From contig FWCC01000124.1 in the NCBI GenBank assembly GCA_900169235.1, forward strand, positions 248,001-312,000: a stretch of 64,000 bases of DNA, given 5' to 3'. Position numbers and translations under genes: made by a program. The notes beneath the pieces were generated by a model that saw only the letters and a list, made by a program, of their open reading frames with translations, was not told the DNA's origin and ran no database searches. Positions 12,629-23,792 of this stretch are shown here, one piece after another. Origin of the DNA: Zarea fungicola. Lineage: Eukaryota > Ascomycota > Sordariomycetes > Hypocreales > Cordycipitaceae. Position 1 is the first letter of the stretch; the number at the start of each line of letters is the position of its first letter.

Positions 12629-13503
12629 ATGGACATCTTGGCTCTCCAGAAGTGGGCCTATATTGACGGCGCTCCCAACTACAGCGCCACGGCGTATGAT
12701 TTGCTGCACCATTACAGCCGCATCCCAGCAGATGATATTGATAATCATCTACTTCGCATTGTGAGCTATATCTGTTGGCTTTTAACTTTCTGCGGCACTA
12801 ATTAGTCATTTAGCGGAAGTTGGCCTGGGATGTTTCTCGGCAACCGTTCATCGGAAGGTGGAAGTTCCTACGTTTGCCCGAGGGCGTAGATCCACACTAC
12901 CAGCAGGTTTTGTTTCGCCTTACTCTTCCAAAGTCTACCGACTGTCTGCTAGATGTTGGTTGTGGCTTTGGACAGGCATTGAGACAGTTACGCGCAAGCG
13001 GTGTAGCTGGATCTAAGCTCTGCGGTGCAGATATCGAGTCGCGCTTCATCAGCTTGGGGTATGACTTGTTCCGTGATAAGGACACGCTTGGCGCTGCATT
13101 TGTTACAGGCAACTTGCTTGACCCGGATGATAAGCGCCTGGATACACTTGCCGGTCGCTTTACAATCATCCACGCCGATAGCTTCTTCCATCTGCTGTCG
13201 TGGATAGAACAACTATATATTGCCAAGCGACTAATCACGTGGCTGAGAGCGGAAGTGAAAAACAGCTTTATATACGGAACACACATGGGTACACTATATC
13301 CTATGGATGTGTCATTGACCAACAACATGCCATATCTACACAACCGTCAGAGCTTTCAGCGTCTGTGGGATGAGGCTGGGCGCATGACTGGCACGAGATG
13401 GATGGTAGAGATGGAAGCCACTGGGGTAGAAATGGACCATGAAATGGTTGGTCTGCCACGGGGAGTGGTGTCGGTAAAATTTGCCATTTTTCAACTGCCT
13501 TGA
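12629..13503 (+). CDS. SAM-dependent methyltransferase, small fungal family
   Basis: Predicted class I methyltransferase of 273 residues from two exons, 12629-12760 and 12814-13503, with a 53-bp phase-0 intron. The SAM-binding motif I is LLDVGCGFGQ at about 89-98; an acidic residue follows the next strand (GADIE), as expected for ribose binding. The N-terminal part (residues 45-63), with KLAW and IGRWKFL, resembles the small fungal methyltransferases found in meroterpenoid clusters (AusD-like) and in many orphan copies. No terpene or polyketide genes are nearby, so this copy looks like an orphan with unknown substrate. It diverges from the Rgt1-like gene across 696 bases. A 12-bp minisatellite begins 28 bases after its stop. 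Methyltransferase: confident. Substrate: unknown. Confidence 0.88.
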
Positions 13504-13530
13504 TGGGAAATCCGTACGACATGATACAGA

Positions 13531-13612
13531 CCACAATATAGAACACAATATAGAATACAATATAGAACACAATATAGGACACAATATAGAATACAATATA
13601 GAATATAGAATA
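13531..13612. repeat. 12-bp minisatellite (consensus ACACAATATAGA)
   Basis: About six to seven head-to-tail copies of a 12-base unit alternate between AACACAATATAG and AATACAATATAG, with a shorter variant at the right end. The array lies in the probable 3' untranslated region of the methyltransferase. Confidence 0.88.
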
Positions 13613-14231
13613 CACTAAAGAACACAAGGAAGAGTGTAGCAAAGAATGCAATAAAGAAGCCTAGGTTTGCAACAGGTCCTACAATCGCCACAAAAAAAAG
13701 AATTGTCTTAACTTTATTACAGCGAGGGGAGTGCCATGTAATAATAGACCATGCCACTCGTGGAATCTAAACTGAGGAGATCGACATATACTAATCGGCC
13801 TGGTTTCTCCTCTAAACATTAGGCACGCATGGTCTTACCTTCGCTGTCCAACACTACTTGTCAGCGACCGCTTGCAATTTTAAATTTCTATACTAGAGCA
13901 GAAGAATTTTCAAACCGGTTACAGTAGTTCGTTAGTGATTTTACCGAACGCTTATTGTGGAATGTTTTTGGCAGCATCACAACCCTCATGCTTTATAGGG
14001 TAGCATGCTTGCATACTGCAGCACTCGCCCCATCTTCCGCCACGATGGATACCCCTCCACCTGCTACCGTGTCCCACCTCTCCCACATTGGAGCTCAAGT
14101 GTCAACCTTAACACTACCCATCAGGACATCGCGCGCTCCCGCACGTCACCTGGCAAGCCGCTGTGGCATTGCAGTGAGCTTCGATTGTTTATTGGTAGAA
14201 TGATATTGTGTATTATGTAAAGTCTGTCAAG
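13613..14231. other. Spacer and PAN2 promoter
   Basis: AT-rich sequence between the minisatellite and the PAN2 start codon. No coding frame has family support. It should contain the PAN2 promoter. Confidence 0.55.
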
Positions 14232-17200
14232 ATGGATGCAGATTGGGATGAGGTACGTTGCTTTGTTCCAGTACTTGGCAATCCCGAGTTCTGCGACGAC
14301 GCGCATCACGGCAATCGCACCTGCGCGCCGGTGTTTAGGCTGCGCCCGACCCAAGCAAACCAATTCTAATGGGATTAATTCCTCCTAGGTTGCGCGTGTC
14401 CCGTTCCCGCCGCCGGGAGTCCATGCTCTGCCCACGCCAGCGACGACCATGACGTTTGACACAGTACAGGAACTTCTGTGGACTGGAAACGACTATGTAT
14501 AGTTCTTACAATATCCTTGCACTAATCCATTGCAATAGGTTCTAACAGTGTATTAGGGCCGTGTAACATCTTTCTTTGGCAGTGAACTGCAGCGCTACAC
14601 CTCATTTAAAACGTTCCTCTCTTCCGAAGGACCTGTTCGACAGATTCTGGTCAACGATAAAGGCGTGATCGCTCTCGGATCCAACGATGTCCACATGGCA
14701 CAGAGGAGAGGTGCTGCAATATGGCATATCAAGTTGGTGGTATCTCAGCCCTGAGATTAGAATCGGCTGACAAGGAAGCAGACACGAGTCGATGTCGGAC
14801 TTGCGATGCATGAGCTTCACTTCAAAAGGAACTACAGAAATAATTGCTGCTGGACTTCAGGGCACTATGCTTGTTATAGACCTCAATAAGGGAGAAGTCG
14901 TCAAGCAGGTATGAGGCTTGCCCACTTGCAATTCTACCGAGGCTGACATGAGCAGATACCTACCGAGCATCATTACATCCAAATGAAACGAGGCCGTTAT
15001 ATTTGCGCCGCAACACAGAGGGGCCTTGTGAACCTGCTTGATCCGGTCACTTTTGCCGTTGTCAAGTCTTGGAACGCTCATTCAGCTCTAATCAGCGATA
15101 TGGATACACAGCATGATTTTATTGTTACATGTGGATATTCACTTCGGCAGGGCCAGAATTATATGTTGGATCCCTTTTTGAATATTTTCGACATTAAAAA
15201 GATGTCTTCGATGCCGCCAATTCCATTCCCAGCTGGAGCTGCGTATGTGCGCATGCACCCAAGAATGCTTACCACAAGTATCGTCGTGTCACAGAGTGGC
15301 CAGATGCACGTCGTTGACCTCATGAACCCAAACACCAGCAACGTCAGACAGGCAAATGTTATCAGTTATCTTAGTATGTTTGAAATTGCACCTTCTGGCG
15401 AAGCTATGGCCTTGACGGATGCGGAATGTCTGATTCATCTATGGGGATCACCTACGAAGCTCCATTTTGTTGACCTCGCAACGCCAATTGAATTTGCGGC
15501 TCCTGAGGAGCGCTTACCACTAATGGAATGGTCTTCTGATGTGTGAGTATCGCTATGCATCACTTTGCCTACGAAGCTAACCTTTAGAAGCCCCTTAAAC
15601 ACAATCGGCCTTCCTTACTATCGCGACGTTCTGGCATCAGCGTGGCCAGATTTGGTGTTCGACGTCGGCGCGCCACCAGCCAAACTGGAACAGCAGTTCC
15701 TCTCGACACTCAAAGCTACTGGCTTTGCACTCTATGGACGTAACACCCGTGGACTCAGACGTAATCAGGCGGAAGACACGCGACACTTGACAAAATCTGT
15801 CAATGCTGGCCTCAAAGCACCCAAATTCCTCAGCGAAAAGGCGCGCGAGTTAGCAAAATCGGACGCTAGCGGCAATGATAAATCTGAAGATCCTAACAGC
15901 CATCACGTTGAGGCTGAAATCGAAAGCAAGAAATCTGAAGTCCCTGCCATGTATGGAAACGTGGAGATCAAATACAGCAAGTTTGGTGTTGATGATTTCG
16001 ACTTTGGGTAAGCTCAAGATTATATGTTTTTTTTGGGCATACTAGCTAACGACTTTAAGGTTCTACAACAAGACAAGATATTCCGGGCTCGAGATTCATA
16101 TATCTAACTCGTACGCCAACTCACTACTACAAATCATGCACTTTATTCCTATAATCCGAAACTTTGCTCTTCGTCATGCCGCCTCGTCTTGCGTAAGCGA
16201 GATCTGCATGCTTTGCGAGATGGGCTACCTGTTTGATATGCTTCAAAAGGCTGAAGGATCAATCTGTCAAGCGACGAATCTGCTAAAAACACTTAGCAAT
16301 CAGCCCCAGGCTGGTGCCTTAGGTCTCTTGGAGGAAGATCCGCGTGGGTCATCACTCAACATGATGCTGCAAGGTCTTACGCGCTTTCTTCTCGACAAGA
16401 TTGTACAAGACTTCAGGTTGATAGAGGGAACTTCTGCGCCAATTGAGCAAGTTCTTTCAACGTCGGCAACTAGTTCCATTAACTGCATTTCTTGTCGCAG
16501 CGAATACACACGCCCTGGATCGACCCTGGTGAACGACCTACTTTACCCTTTGCCTAAAGCGCAGACCAATGTTGCGAAACTGCCACGAGTAACTTTCTCT
16601 CAGGTTCTTAAGAACAGCGTGGAGAGAGAGACTACATCCAAGGGATGGTGCGGAAAATGCAGCAAGTATAAGAATATTGCGACAAAGAAAACCATCCACA
16701 GTGTACCGGCAGTCCTTATTCTGAACACAGCCATTAACAGCTCTGAACATCGCCTGCTCTGGGCTACACCCGGCTGGCTGCCAGAGGAAATTGGCATCAT
16801 CGTTGACCAAGGCCAGTTCTTCTGTTACGAAGGCGAGGACTTGAAGCTTCATTTGCAGAGGGGGATGCATAATATCACCGTTTATTCGTTGGTTGGAATG
16901 GCAATTAACATCGAGAATGGACAGAGCCAGAAGCCACACTTGGTATCAATGATTAATGTCGCACATGCGGAATCAGACGCTCCGGGTAAGAGCCAGTGGC
17001 ATCTGTTCAACGATTTTTTGGTTCGATCTGTTAGTACGGAAGAAGCTTTAACATTCAATCCATCTTGGAAAGTGCCATCTGTGATTGCATTCCAAGTCAA
17101 GGAAGCGAATAATAAGCTTGATTCTACATGGAGAGATCAGCTTGATACGTCGATTCTATATCAAGACATCAACCCGCATCCGCCTGAGAGCAAGACCTAC

Positions 17201-18025
17201 AAGATACTTCAGCAGCCGGCAGAACATCCTGGTCCCGATACTATAATTGCACTTGATACTGAATTCGTCGCCGTCAGACAGCCTGAGATCGAAATGAACT
17301 CTGATGGTGAACGAGAAACCATTCGACCAATTGTGTACGCACTTGCACGGGCTTCAGTGGTTCGCGGCCAGGGCGAAGAAGAAGGCTTGCCATTTGTTGA
17401 TGACTACATTACAATCAATGAACCGATTGTCGATTACCTCACATCGTACTCTGGCATTACCCAATCCGATCTAGACCCTCGAATCTCCCAGCATAGCCTA
17501 TTGCCCCTCAAAATGGTCTACAAGAAGCTCTGGGTTTTACTTAACCTAGGCTGCAAGTTTCTCGGGCACGGCCTCAAACAGGATTTCCGCGTTATAAACA
17601 TTCACGTCCCGAAGGCGCAGATTATCGACACTATTGATCTCTTTTTCCTGAAGTCAAGATTGCGAAAATTATCTCTTGCGTTTCTTGCCTGGTATCTTCT
17701 CAAAGAAGATATTCAAATGGAGACCCACGACTCTATTGAAGATTCACGTACTGCGCTTAAGTTGTACAGAAAATTTTTGGAGTATGAAGATGCTGGCATA
17801 CTGGAACCTATGCTGCAGGATATTTATCGTGCTGGCCGAGACGTTAACTTTAAGCCACCACGCAAAGACGGACAGGATGTACAGCGCATAGACACGCCAC
17901 CACTTCCAGTGGACGGGAATGGCGCCCCTTCAACGCCGGTGCGCAAGGCGGCGACGTTGGCGACACCTGGGTTTGGAGGGGTAAGCGCGAGTTGGACGCC
18001 TGGCAAGGGCTCGCCGCTGAGATAG
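14232..18025 (+). CDS. pan2: PAN2, catalytic subunit of the Pan2-Pan3 deadenylase
   Basis: Cytoplasmic poly(A) exonuclease that starts mRNA tail shortening with Pan3. Seven exons: 14232-14252, 14389-14496, 14557-14732, 14782-14908, 14956-15542, 15588-16007 and 16060-18025; 1134 residues, a normal length. The first six exons encode the WD40 propeller and linker. The last encodes the inactive ubiquitin-hydrolase-like domain (with CISC and CGKC Cys pairs) and the RNase-T/DEDD nuclease. Nuclease acids are visible: D879 and E881 in ALDTEFV, D988 in HGLKQDFR, and D1041 in HDSIEDSRTAL. The C-terminal tail is short and Pro/Gly-rich. Junctions were chosen to keep the recalled fungal Pan2 N-terminal sequence continuous. 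Two donors are weak (GTATAG at 14497, GTTGGT at 14733), so those joins are less sure than the identity. Confidence 0.95.
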
Positions 18026-19412
18026 AGTGTTACGGGAGAGAGCCATGATGATGAGGATGAGGATGATGATGGGACCCCGGCAGACGTTGAAGGCTCTCGT
18101 AGCTCTGGCCAAACTTCATGCACGCACTATTAGTTATATGATAAAGCCAACTATGTAAAATTCATTTTTATTTCATGTGCGTCAGTCGCATCATGCATGA
18201 TGGTACTCAACCTGATTGGCGGCCGAGCAACTTACGGCTACCCTTGGCGACGGATAAATGTACGGCTAGTCGTATACTCGCTTATCGTACGGCCACCGTC
18301 AGGATCTTTTTCCTGCTTTGTTAGTCATAGTGGTTCCTCAAGGGCCTTCCTACTAGCCAGTCATTGAGGCTATTTCCAGCGCCTGCCAGCCAGCCAACAA
18401 GCTAGCTATTGAGGCTATCGAGTCAGTTGAGGCTGTTGAAGCTGTTGAAGCTGCTGTCAATGATTGGCAACTCCTGTAGTTGAAATATTGAAGAGGAACG
18501 GAAGCCAAGTCAGCAGGCGAGTTAGCACGCTATATTCAATCACCGCATCCCCACGGTCATGATATGCAGCAAGAAGTGAAAGAATGAGAATGATATTGTA
18601 TCTGTAGCTTGACCTGTGCCTCTCTATTTATGGCCTGCCAGTGCTTATCAGTACTATCTTCTTCCAAAACTACCGAACAGAAAACCTGGCACCGACATGA
18701 ACCAAACCGCGAGGTTGCTCCTCATAAAGGGAAACAACCGACGCGAAAGCCACCGAAAGTCTAACCAAAAAAAAAAAAAAAACTGTAAAGCCCCCGGCAT
18801 AAGAATATGGAAAATGAAATGGCTCTCCGTCGCAGAAACGAAACGAGGGGAGAAAGAAAGGGAGAAAGAGACAGGGAGAGATATGAGATGGGAGTTCAAG
18901 GAATAAAGAAAGAGGTGGTCTTCAAAAATGATCCTTGTTCATCAACCTAAAAAGGATTGGTGTTTGCTGCTCCCTCAGTTTTCATCATTGCTTCCACAAC
19001 AGGTTTATGTAGTTCCCTACACTTCTTCTTTTCAAATCTTTAACAAGTAAACAACAGTTTGTCCGTGTCCCAACGCCCAGTATGTATGCATAGAAGAAGC
19101 AACAAACATAAAATTTGCTCTTATAAATCTCGCTTCGTTTTGTTGCCTCCACTTTCTTCACTTGACGAATAACGGAGTTGTTATTCACCAGAATTCACCT
19201 ACGCCGGGGTGCGCCATTGGTTGTCCCTTGGGGGGGGACTTGTTCAGAAACGCCACCCTTTTCCGCTCGAGTCTTTCATTTTGCCGGCTCTTACAATCGA
19301 TGACGAGGTTTTAAGCTCATCGCGCGAAACGAACGCGGTGCGCAGGGGCTTGGCGATATAAACGGGAAGGCAGGGCAGAAAGTTGGCCTCGCGGTATTGG
19401 CCTTCGACTATA
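18026..19412. other. Spacer between convergent PAN2 and CK2-beta genes
   Basis: Holds the 3' ends of both neighbours. It starts with a GATGAG/GATGAT-rich stretch (about 18042-18072), then a short array of TTGAGGCT/TTGAAGCT units (18370-18457) and an A16 tract (18767-18782). No gene is recognised; the repeat array is discussed as a finding. Confidence 0.55.
18370..18457. repeat. Degenerate 9-bp repeats (TTGAGGCTN / TTGAAGCTG)
   Basis: ATTGAGGCTAT occurs twice (about 18364 and 18410), then GTTGAGGCTGTTGAAGCT and a further TTGAAGCTG in tandem to about 18457. In one frame the units read Val-Glu-Ala repeats. Confidence 0.65.
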
Positions 19413-20497
19413 CTACAGCTCGGATTCAGCGCCGTTGGCCGACAATGCCATGGGGCTACCGTTTTGCGCTTGTCGTTGCTGGAGGCGTGCGTTGCCCGGC
19501 GGCCGCCTGCGCACAATGGCACGGCTCGTACTGGCCCCAGCACCCGCCTCATCCTCGTCCTCATCCTCTGGGTGTTGTTCTAGGTACAAGCGTGCCTCGT
19601 CAAGCTCCCTCTCGTCGGCGGGTCGTTCTCTCAGCCAGCGCATGCGCGGGCCCGTCCGAGCGCGCTCGGATACCTTGAAGCCGTAGATTTTGGGCTCGTA
19701 TATGCGGCCCTCACCGAGGCCTGGGGCGATATTCTTGGCGACAACACCGTTCATGTAGGGTTCGTCGGCATAGACTCGAGATGTGGCTGGTGTCAGTACA
19801 TCCGAGCCGCGCTTGGTGAGGTCGTACTCGGGGAATGTCAGGAGGAAGAGAGCACCAAAAGTACGGCCAAAGAATGCGCCGTCAACAGTCTGGAAACGGC
19901 TGTTGGGGGGCACGTAGACGTCGAGGCAGGCCGGGCAAAAGAGCTTGACGGTGTCCTCGCCAGGGATATCAGATAGGCCGACGGGCAAAGTGCGCGCCTG
20001 CTCACAGTTTGTGCGGGGGCAGGAGCCAAAGTGACCCAGCTCGTACTTTTCGCACATTTGTTGTATTCCGATCCGTGAGCAAATAAATCGCTGGTGAATA
20101 AGACCGTACAGCATCTCGGCAGATGATTCTATGACGGTAAGGTCACTTGCCATTCGGGCATGGTTCCTTCTTTCGTTTCCAAATCGGGATCCATGCTCCA
20201 TGGCAGATTCATTATCATAGTCTTCCTCATCCTCGTCCAGATCTTCGTCTTCTTCTTCGGGTTCGACGTCGAGGATCATCTTTTTTGAGTGTTAGAATGG
20301 TCTGAAGAACAAAATTCTTGCACATGCCACAAGCTTACCTCCAGAGCTTCCTTGTACATGTCCACTTGAGTCTGCAGACCGGTCAAGTTGAAGTCGTCCT
20401 CGATAAAGTCCTCAGACACCTCTGCGAAATATTCATGCCCAAGCAATGAGCAAAAGCTCGTAATCCATGATTCCGGCGCAGCCGATGAGGTCGACAT
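19413..20497 (-). CDS. ckb1: Casein kinase II regulatory (beta) subunit
   Basis: Regulatory subunit that dimerises through its zinc finger and holds two catalytic subunits in the CK2 tetramer, active in nucleus and cytoplasm. Two exons, 20497-20339 and 20279-19413, with a 59-bp phase-0 intron; 341 residues. The N-terminus has WITSFCSLLGHEYFAEV and EDFIEDDFNLTGL, the family signature. An acidic Glu/Asp insert follows (from about residue 57), as in yeast Ckb1 rather than Ckb2. The zinc-binding pairs are C-x4-C in GSCPRTNC and C-x2-C in FCPACLDVY. The C-terminal extension beyond the conserved core is about 120 residues, rich in Arg, Glu and Ala, longer than in animals but usual in filamentous fungi. 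Paralog choice (beta-1) is inference from the acidic insert. Confidence 0.95.
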
Positions 20498-21025
20498 GGC
20501 GCCTTGTGATAAGTTGGATAAGCGGTCACGGTAGAAGGCTCGCAGAGACTCGAGATTCGCAAGCTCGGTCGTGGTGGTTGGTCGAAGCTCCAGTTTGTCT
20601 CAGAGTGTTACTGATGAGTGTTGTGCAAGTATACGCGAAGGGCTCGGAGCGCACTTGGTCTCCCGCGCAATCCAATGCGTAAATCCGCAACAAAATCGCT
20701 CTCCTCTAATGTATACAGTCGTGCGCACCGTCCAAGAGACAGATCAAGGCCACCCGCGGGGTTTGGGCTGGTGGGATAAGGCTGCTGAAGCTGCGTAAAT
20801 TGGCGTTTTGATAAGTGTGGTGGTGGTGGGATGTTGCGTGGGGAGGGGCGCCAGTTGCCAGAATTCCACCCAAGCTGCCTGCGGAGGCTTGGTTTACCCG
20901 GCTTCCGCAAAACCCGAACTCGAAGCAGGAAGCCATGCTGAACACATTTGACAGCAAAGCAAAATAGTTACATCATTACAAGTTTTTAACATGTTTTTCT
21001 GTGATTTAAGCTTTGGTTGGCAGAT
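20498..21025. promoter_or_regulatory. Divergent promoter, CK2-beta and JmjC-like gene
   Basis: 528 bases between two outward-facing start codons. Only short overlapping frames are present. It should contain both promoters; no specific sites are claimed. Confidence 0.55.
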
Positions 21026-22042
21026 ATGAAATTTTGTGTATCTGCCCGCTGTTCGGTGGCAAGACAGTTCCACAGCTCCGCGAGCCGCAGACTTACTGTA
21101 CTCCCTGTTCAGATACGAGACTGGAAGTCCAAACTCGACGATATTCAATCATTTAAGACAGGCGCATTTACTCAGAAAACACCACTGCTATTCAGAAAAG
21201 ACAAAGGGTCACCGACAACATCAATACCGGCGCTAGAAAAATGGTTTCAAAAAAGGAGTCCAGATGCTGCGGTGTCACAGGGCTTGTCAAAATACCTGCA
21301 AGAGTTTCAGCAATTACCTTTTCCCTATGAGATTGTGGCAGAATCAGTGGCAAAATCACAGGCTTTAAACTTATTTTGCGACTCACTGATGGTTAGCAAA
21401 GATGTGGGAGATCAGATAATAGCTGGGATTCTGCACTCGACATTGGCTGCCGCTCCGACCGGCTGCTTCTTCCAGGTATTCGCCCCTTTGAAACTATTGC
21501 AGCTGGCATTGGAATTCAATCAGAGCAGGAAAATGTCAGGAGAAAGTACAGTTGAGCTTTACATTGCCCAATCACTTCTGGCCGACCTTCCCACGGATCT
21601 ACAGCACGATTTACCAACACCAAAGCTGGTCCTGGAAGCTGGCAAAGGAGATATCTATAGCTCATCAGTTTGGATAGGCACTGAACCCACGTATACACCA
21701 CTCCATCGGGACCCCAACCCAAATTTGTTCTGTCAGCTTCACAACCAGAAAATGGTCAGATTGCTGCCCCCACAAATTGGGGAGCAATTGTACTTTCGGG
21801 TTCAAATCAAGCTTAGACAGCAAGGCAGCAGTCGCATGAGAAGCACAGAGATGATGGAAGGCGAGGAGCGCGAGGTCCTACGTGAGGCAGTTTGGCAGCC
21901 TGAAAGGCCAATAGAAGAAATGGTTGAGGCAGAACTGGATGCTGGCGATGCCTTATTCATCCCAGAGGGTTGGTGGCACTCTGTTAAAAGCAAGGGGTCA
22001 TTGGGAGATCTAAATGGGTCTGTAAATTGGTGGTTTCGCTGA
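21026..22042 (+). CDS. JmjC/cupin-type Fe(II) oxygenase-like protein, likely mitochondrial
   Basis: Intronless, 338 residues from the ATG at 21026; the frame is open a little further upstream but without an ATG. The C-terminal half carries the Fe(II)/2-oxoglutarate ligand pattern: H-x-D in TPLHRDPNPNLFCQL and the distal His in IPEGWWHSVKS. The last residues, NGSVNWWFR, are typical of cupin-8/JmjC proteins such as TYW5- or HSPBAP1-like enzymes. The first 25 residues have Arg, Ser and Ala but no acids (KFCVSARCSVARQFHSSASR), a good mitochondrial presequence. Hydroxylase chemistry is inferred from the ligands; the substrate is unknown. It converges on the Yrb30-like gene with 120 bases between stops. 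Confidence 0.82.
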   Translation: MKFCVSARCSVARQFHSSASRRLTVLPVQIRDWKSKLDDIQSFKTGAFTQKTPLLFRKDKGSPTTSIPALEKWFQKRSPDAAVSQGLSKYLQEFQQLPFPYEIVAESVAKSQALNLFCDSLMVSKDVGDQIIAGILHSTLAAAPTGCFFQVFAPLKLLQLALEFNQSRKMSGESTVELYIAQSLLADLPTDLQHDLPTPKLVLEAGKGDIYSSSVWIGTEPTYTPLHRDPNPNLFCQLHNQKMVRLLPPQIGEQLYFRVQIKLRQQGSSRMRSTEMMEGEEREVLREAVWQPERPIEEMVEAELDAGDALFIPEGWWHSVKSKGSLGDLNGSVNWWFR

Positions 22043-22162
22043 AATTACTTGACATGTATAATACAATCGGGGGCGCTCTCGGAAATATCCGCACCTCATG
22101 CACTCCCTGGGCCAGGCTGCCCTCTCCATAACACTATATTTTCCATGATCATTTGAAGCGTC

Positions 22163-23792
22163 CTATTTTTCGTTTACTGCATATGATCTCAGACCTCCGC
22201 TTAAGAAGCATGTGATAATATGATCCGGAATAGAAAGATGCGACTGCTGCTGTGTTTCTTGCAGGACTGCCAGCCGAATTAGTAGCTCTAACAGGGAGAG
22301 CGATGTAGTAACTGAGTGAAATGGGTCGCTTGGTGCAAACTCGCCGACGCTAGCAGCCGTGACTTGTGGTGTTGATATATCATCTATGCTTGCAGACTGA
22401 TGCGAGTCTGTAGAAGCGTAATTCAGGGAGAGTGATTGCAGTTGCCCAACAAAATTGTCATTTACTGTGTGCAAATCACTAGAATCAACGTCTGCGGCGT
22501 AGTCCGATTCCAAGGAATCAGGTTCACTGTCGTCATCTTGACTCCCGTTAGATTCATCTGCCGCATACATTGCCAATGCTATCCACTCTGGATCGAGGTA
22601 TGATGGGAAATTAGAGTGTCGTTGCTGAACTGAGACACCGGCGTCACTGCAGTCTCTTTGCGTATCTCGACTGGTTTGTTCAAAAAGCTGGCCCTCCGTG
22701 TGGCGCTGCGTTGCCTCGTCCGATGTCTTGCTGGCTGCAAGTGAGTCGCTGCGATCTAACTCTCTCTTGATTAGCAGAATTGGTGTATTATTAGCCCCCA
22801 TATCGCTTTTTATGTTGAGAATTGCTGCGGAGTTGGTATAGAACAGTTTTGAGATTTGTGAGACAGGAATCAAGTCGGTACCGTTAGCTCTTTGGGAGTC
22901 TTCTGTGTCATCATGCAGTCTCCCGTCATCTTTGTCCTCAATTATCTCAAAGGCATACAAATATCCCACAGCATGGACGCTAGGGTCTAATTCGCGTTTC
23001 CGGATTTCTTGGCTGGGCATGCGGTGTAGTCGGAGTCGGGCTTTATGTAATACTTCTTGCCAAACAGGCTGCCGTAGTTCCGTTTCACCAGCGTTTTTAA
23101 AGTTGCTCTGATTTGGATGATCTTCATTATGTGTACATGAGTAGCCCTTGAAGATCATGTATACTGAAACAAGGAATTCTGGCCCAACTTGGACAGTTTT
23201 TCGAGGGTTTGTTTTAAACTGGGTATCAGCAATCATCAGAAATGCGCTAGCCTGTAGCATACGAGACGGTGACACAGAATCTGGTAGTTGGGTTGAGAGA
23301 CTTTCTCCAGAGGCCGAAATAGCGAGCTGAAGAAGCGGTATACTGCTGTCTATTCTGTCAATCAGCCCCTTGATGTCGGCCAGCATGTGCTTGGCCGCTG
23401 CATATTCTGTCCGAAAAATGGCTAGGGACGCGATTTTACGGCCGAGGTAAATGATATCTCTTTGCAGTGATGTTGTTAGAGATACCGCCGACTCTAGAGA
23501 ACTGTTTCCTTGCCCAGATCTCAGTTCGATCAAGTCTATGGCTGGCGTGATAATCTGGCTTAGCTGTTAGCTACTAAGTTGGATGCAGCGGCGGTTAGGG
23601 AATGCAAACGACTTTAATTCTGTGATCCAGAGCATCTTTAAGAGCCTTAAACTCAACATACAGCTGGTCATCGTCAACTGTTTTTAGAAAAGTGGAATAT
23701 TGCTTCAAGGCATAGGTCGACGTCAAGGCGATTCCAGATCTGACAGCGAGTTTTACTGCTTGCATGCCGACCAGTGACAGAAACTGCTCCAT
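22163..23792 (-). CDS. yrb30: RanGTP-binding protein, Yrb30 type
   Basis: Fungus-specific RanGTP-binding family (Pfam Ran-binding, as in yeast Yrb30), thought to act in Ran-dependent nuclear transport. Two exons, 23792-23613 and 23554-22163, giving 523 residues. The N-terminus, with MQAVKLAVRSGI, the ALKQYSTFLKTVDD stretch and, after the join, TPAIDLIELRSGQGN, fits the family as I recall it. The centre is a helical domain; the region from about residue 310 is acidic, low in conservation and Ser/Asp-rich. The splice donor is odd: joining at 23613 uses GTCGTT, while GTTTGC three bases later is also in frame and would add one Val. The acceptor at 23555 with a GCTAAC branch site is good. Identity is recalled by sequence pattern, not by search. 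Confidence 0.8.
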
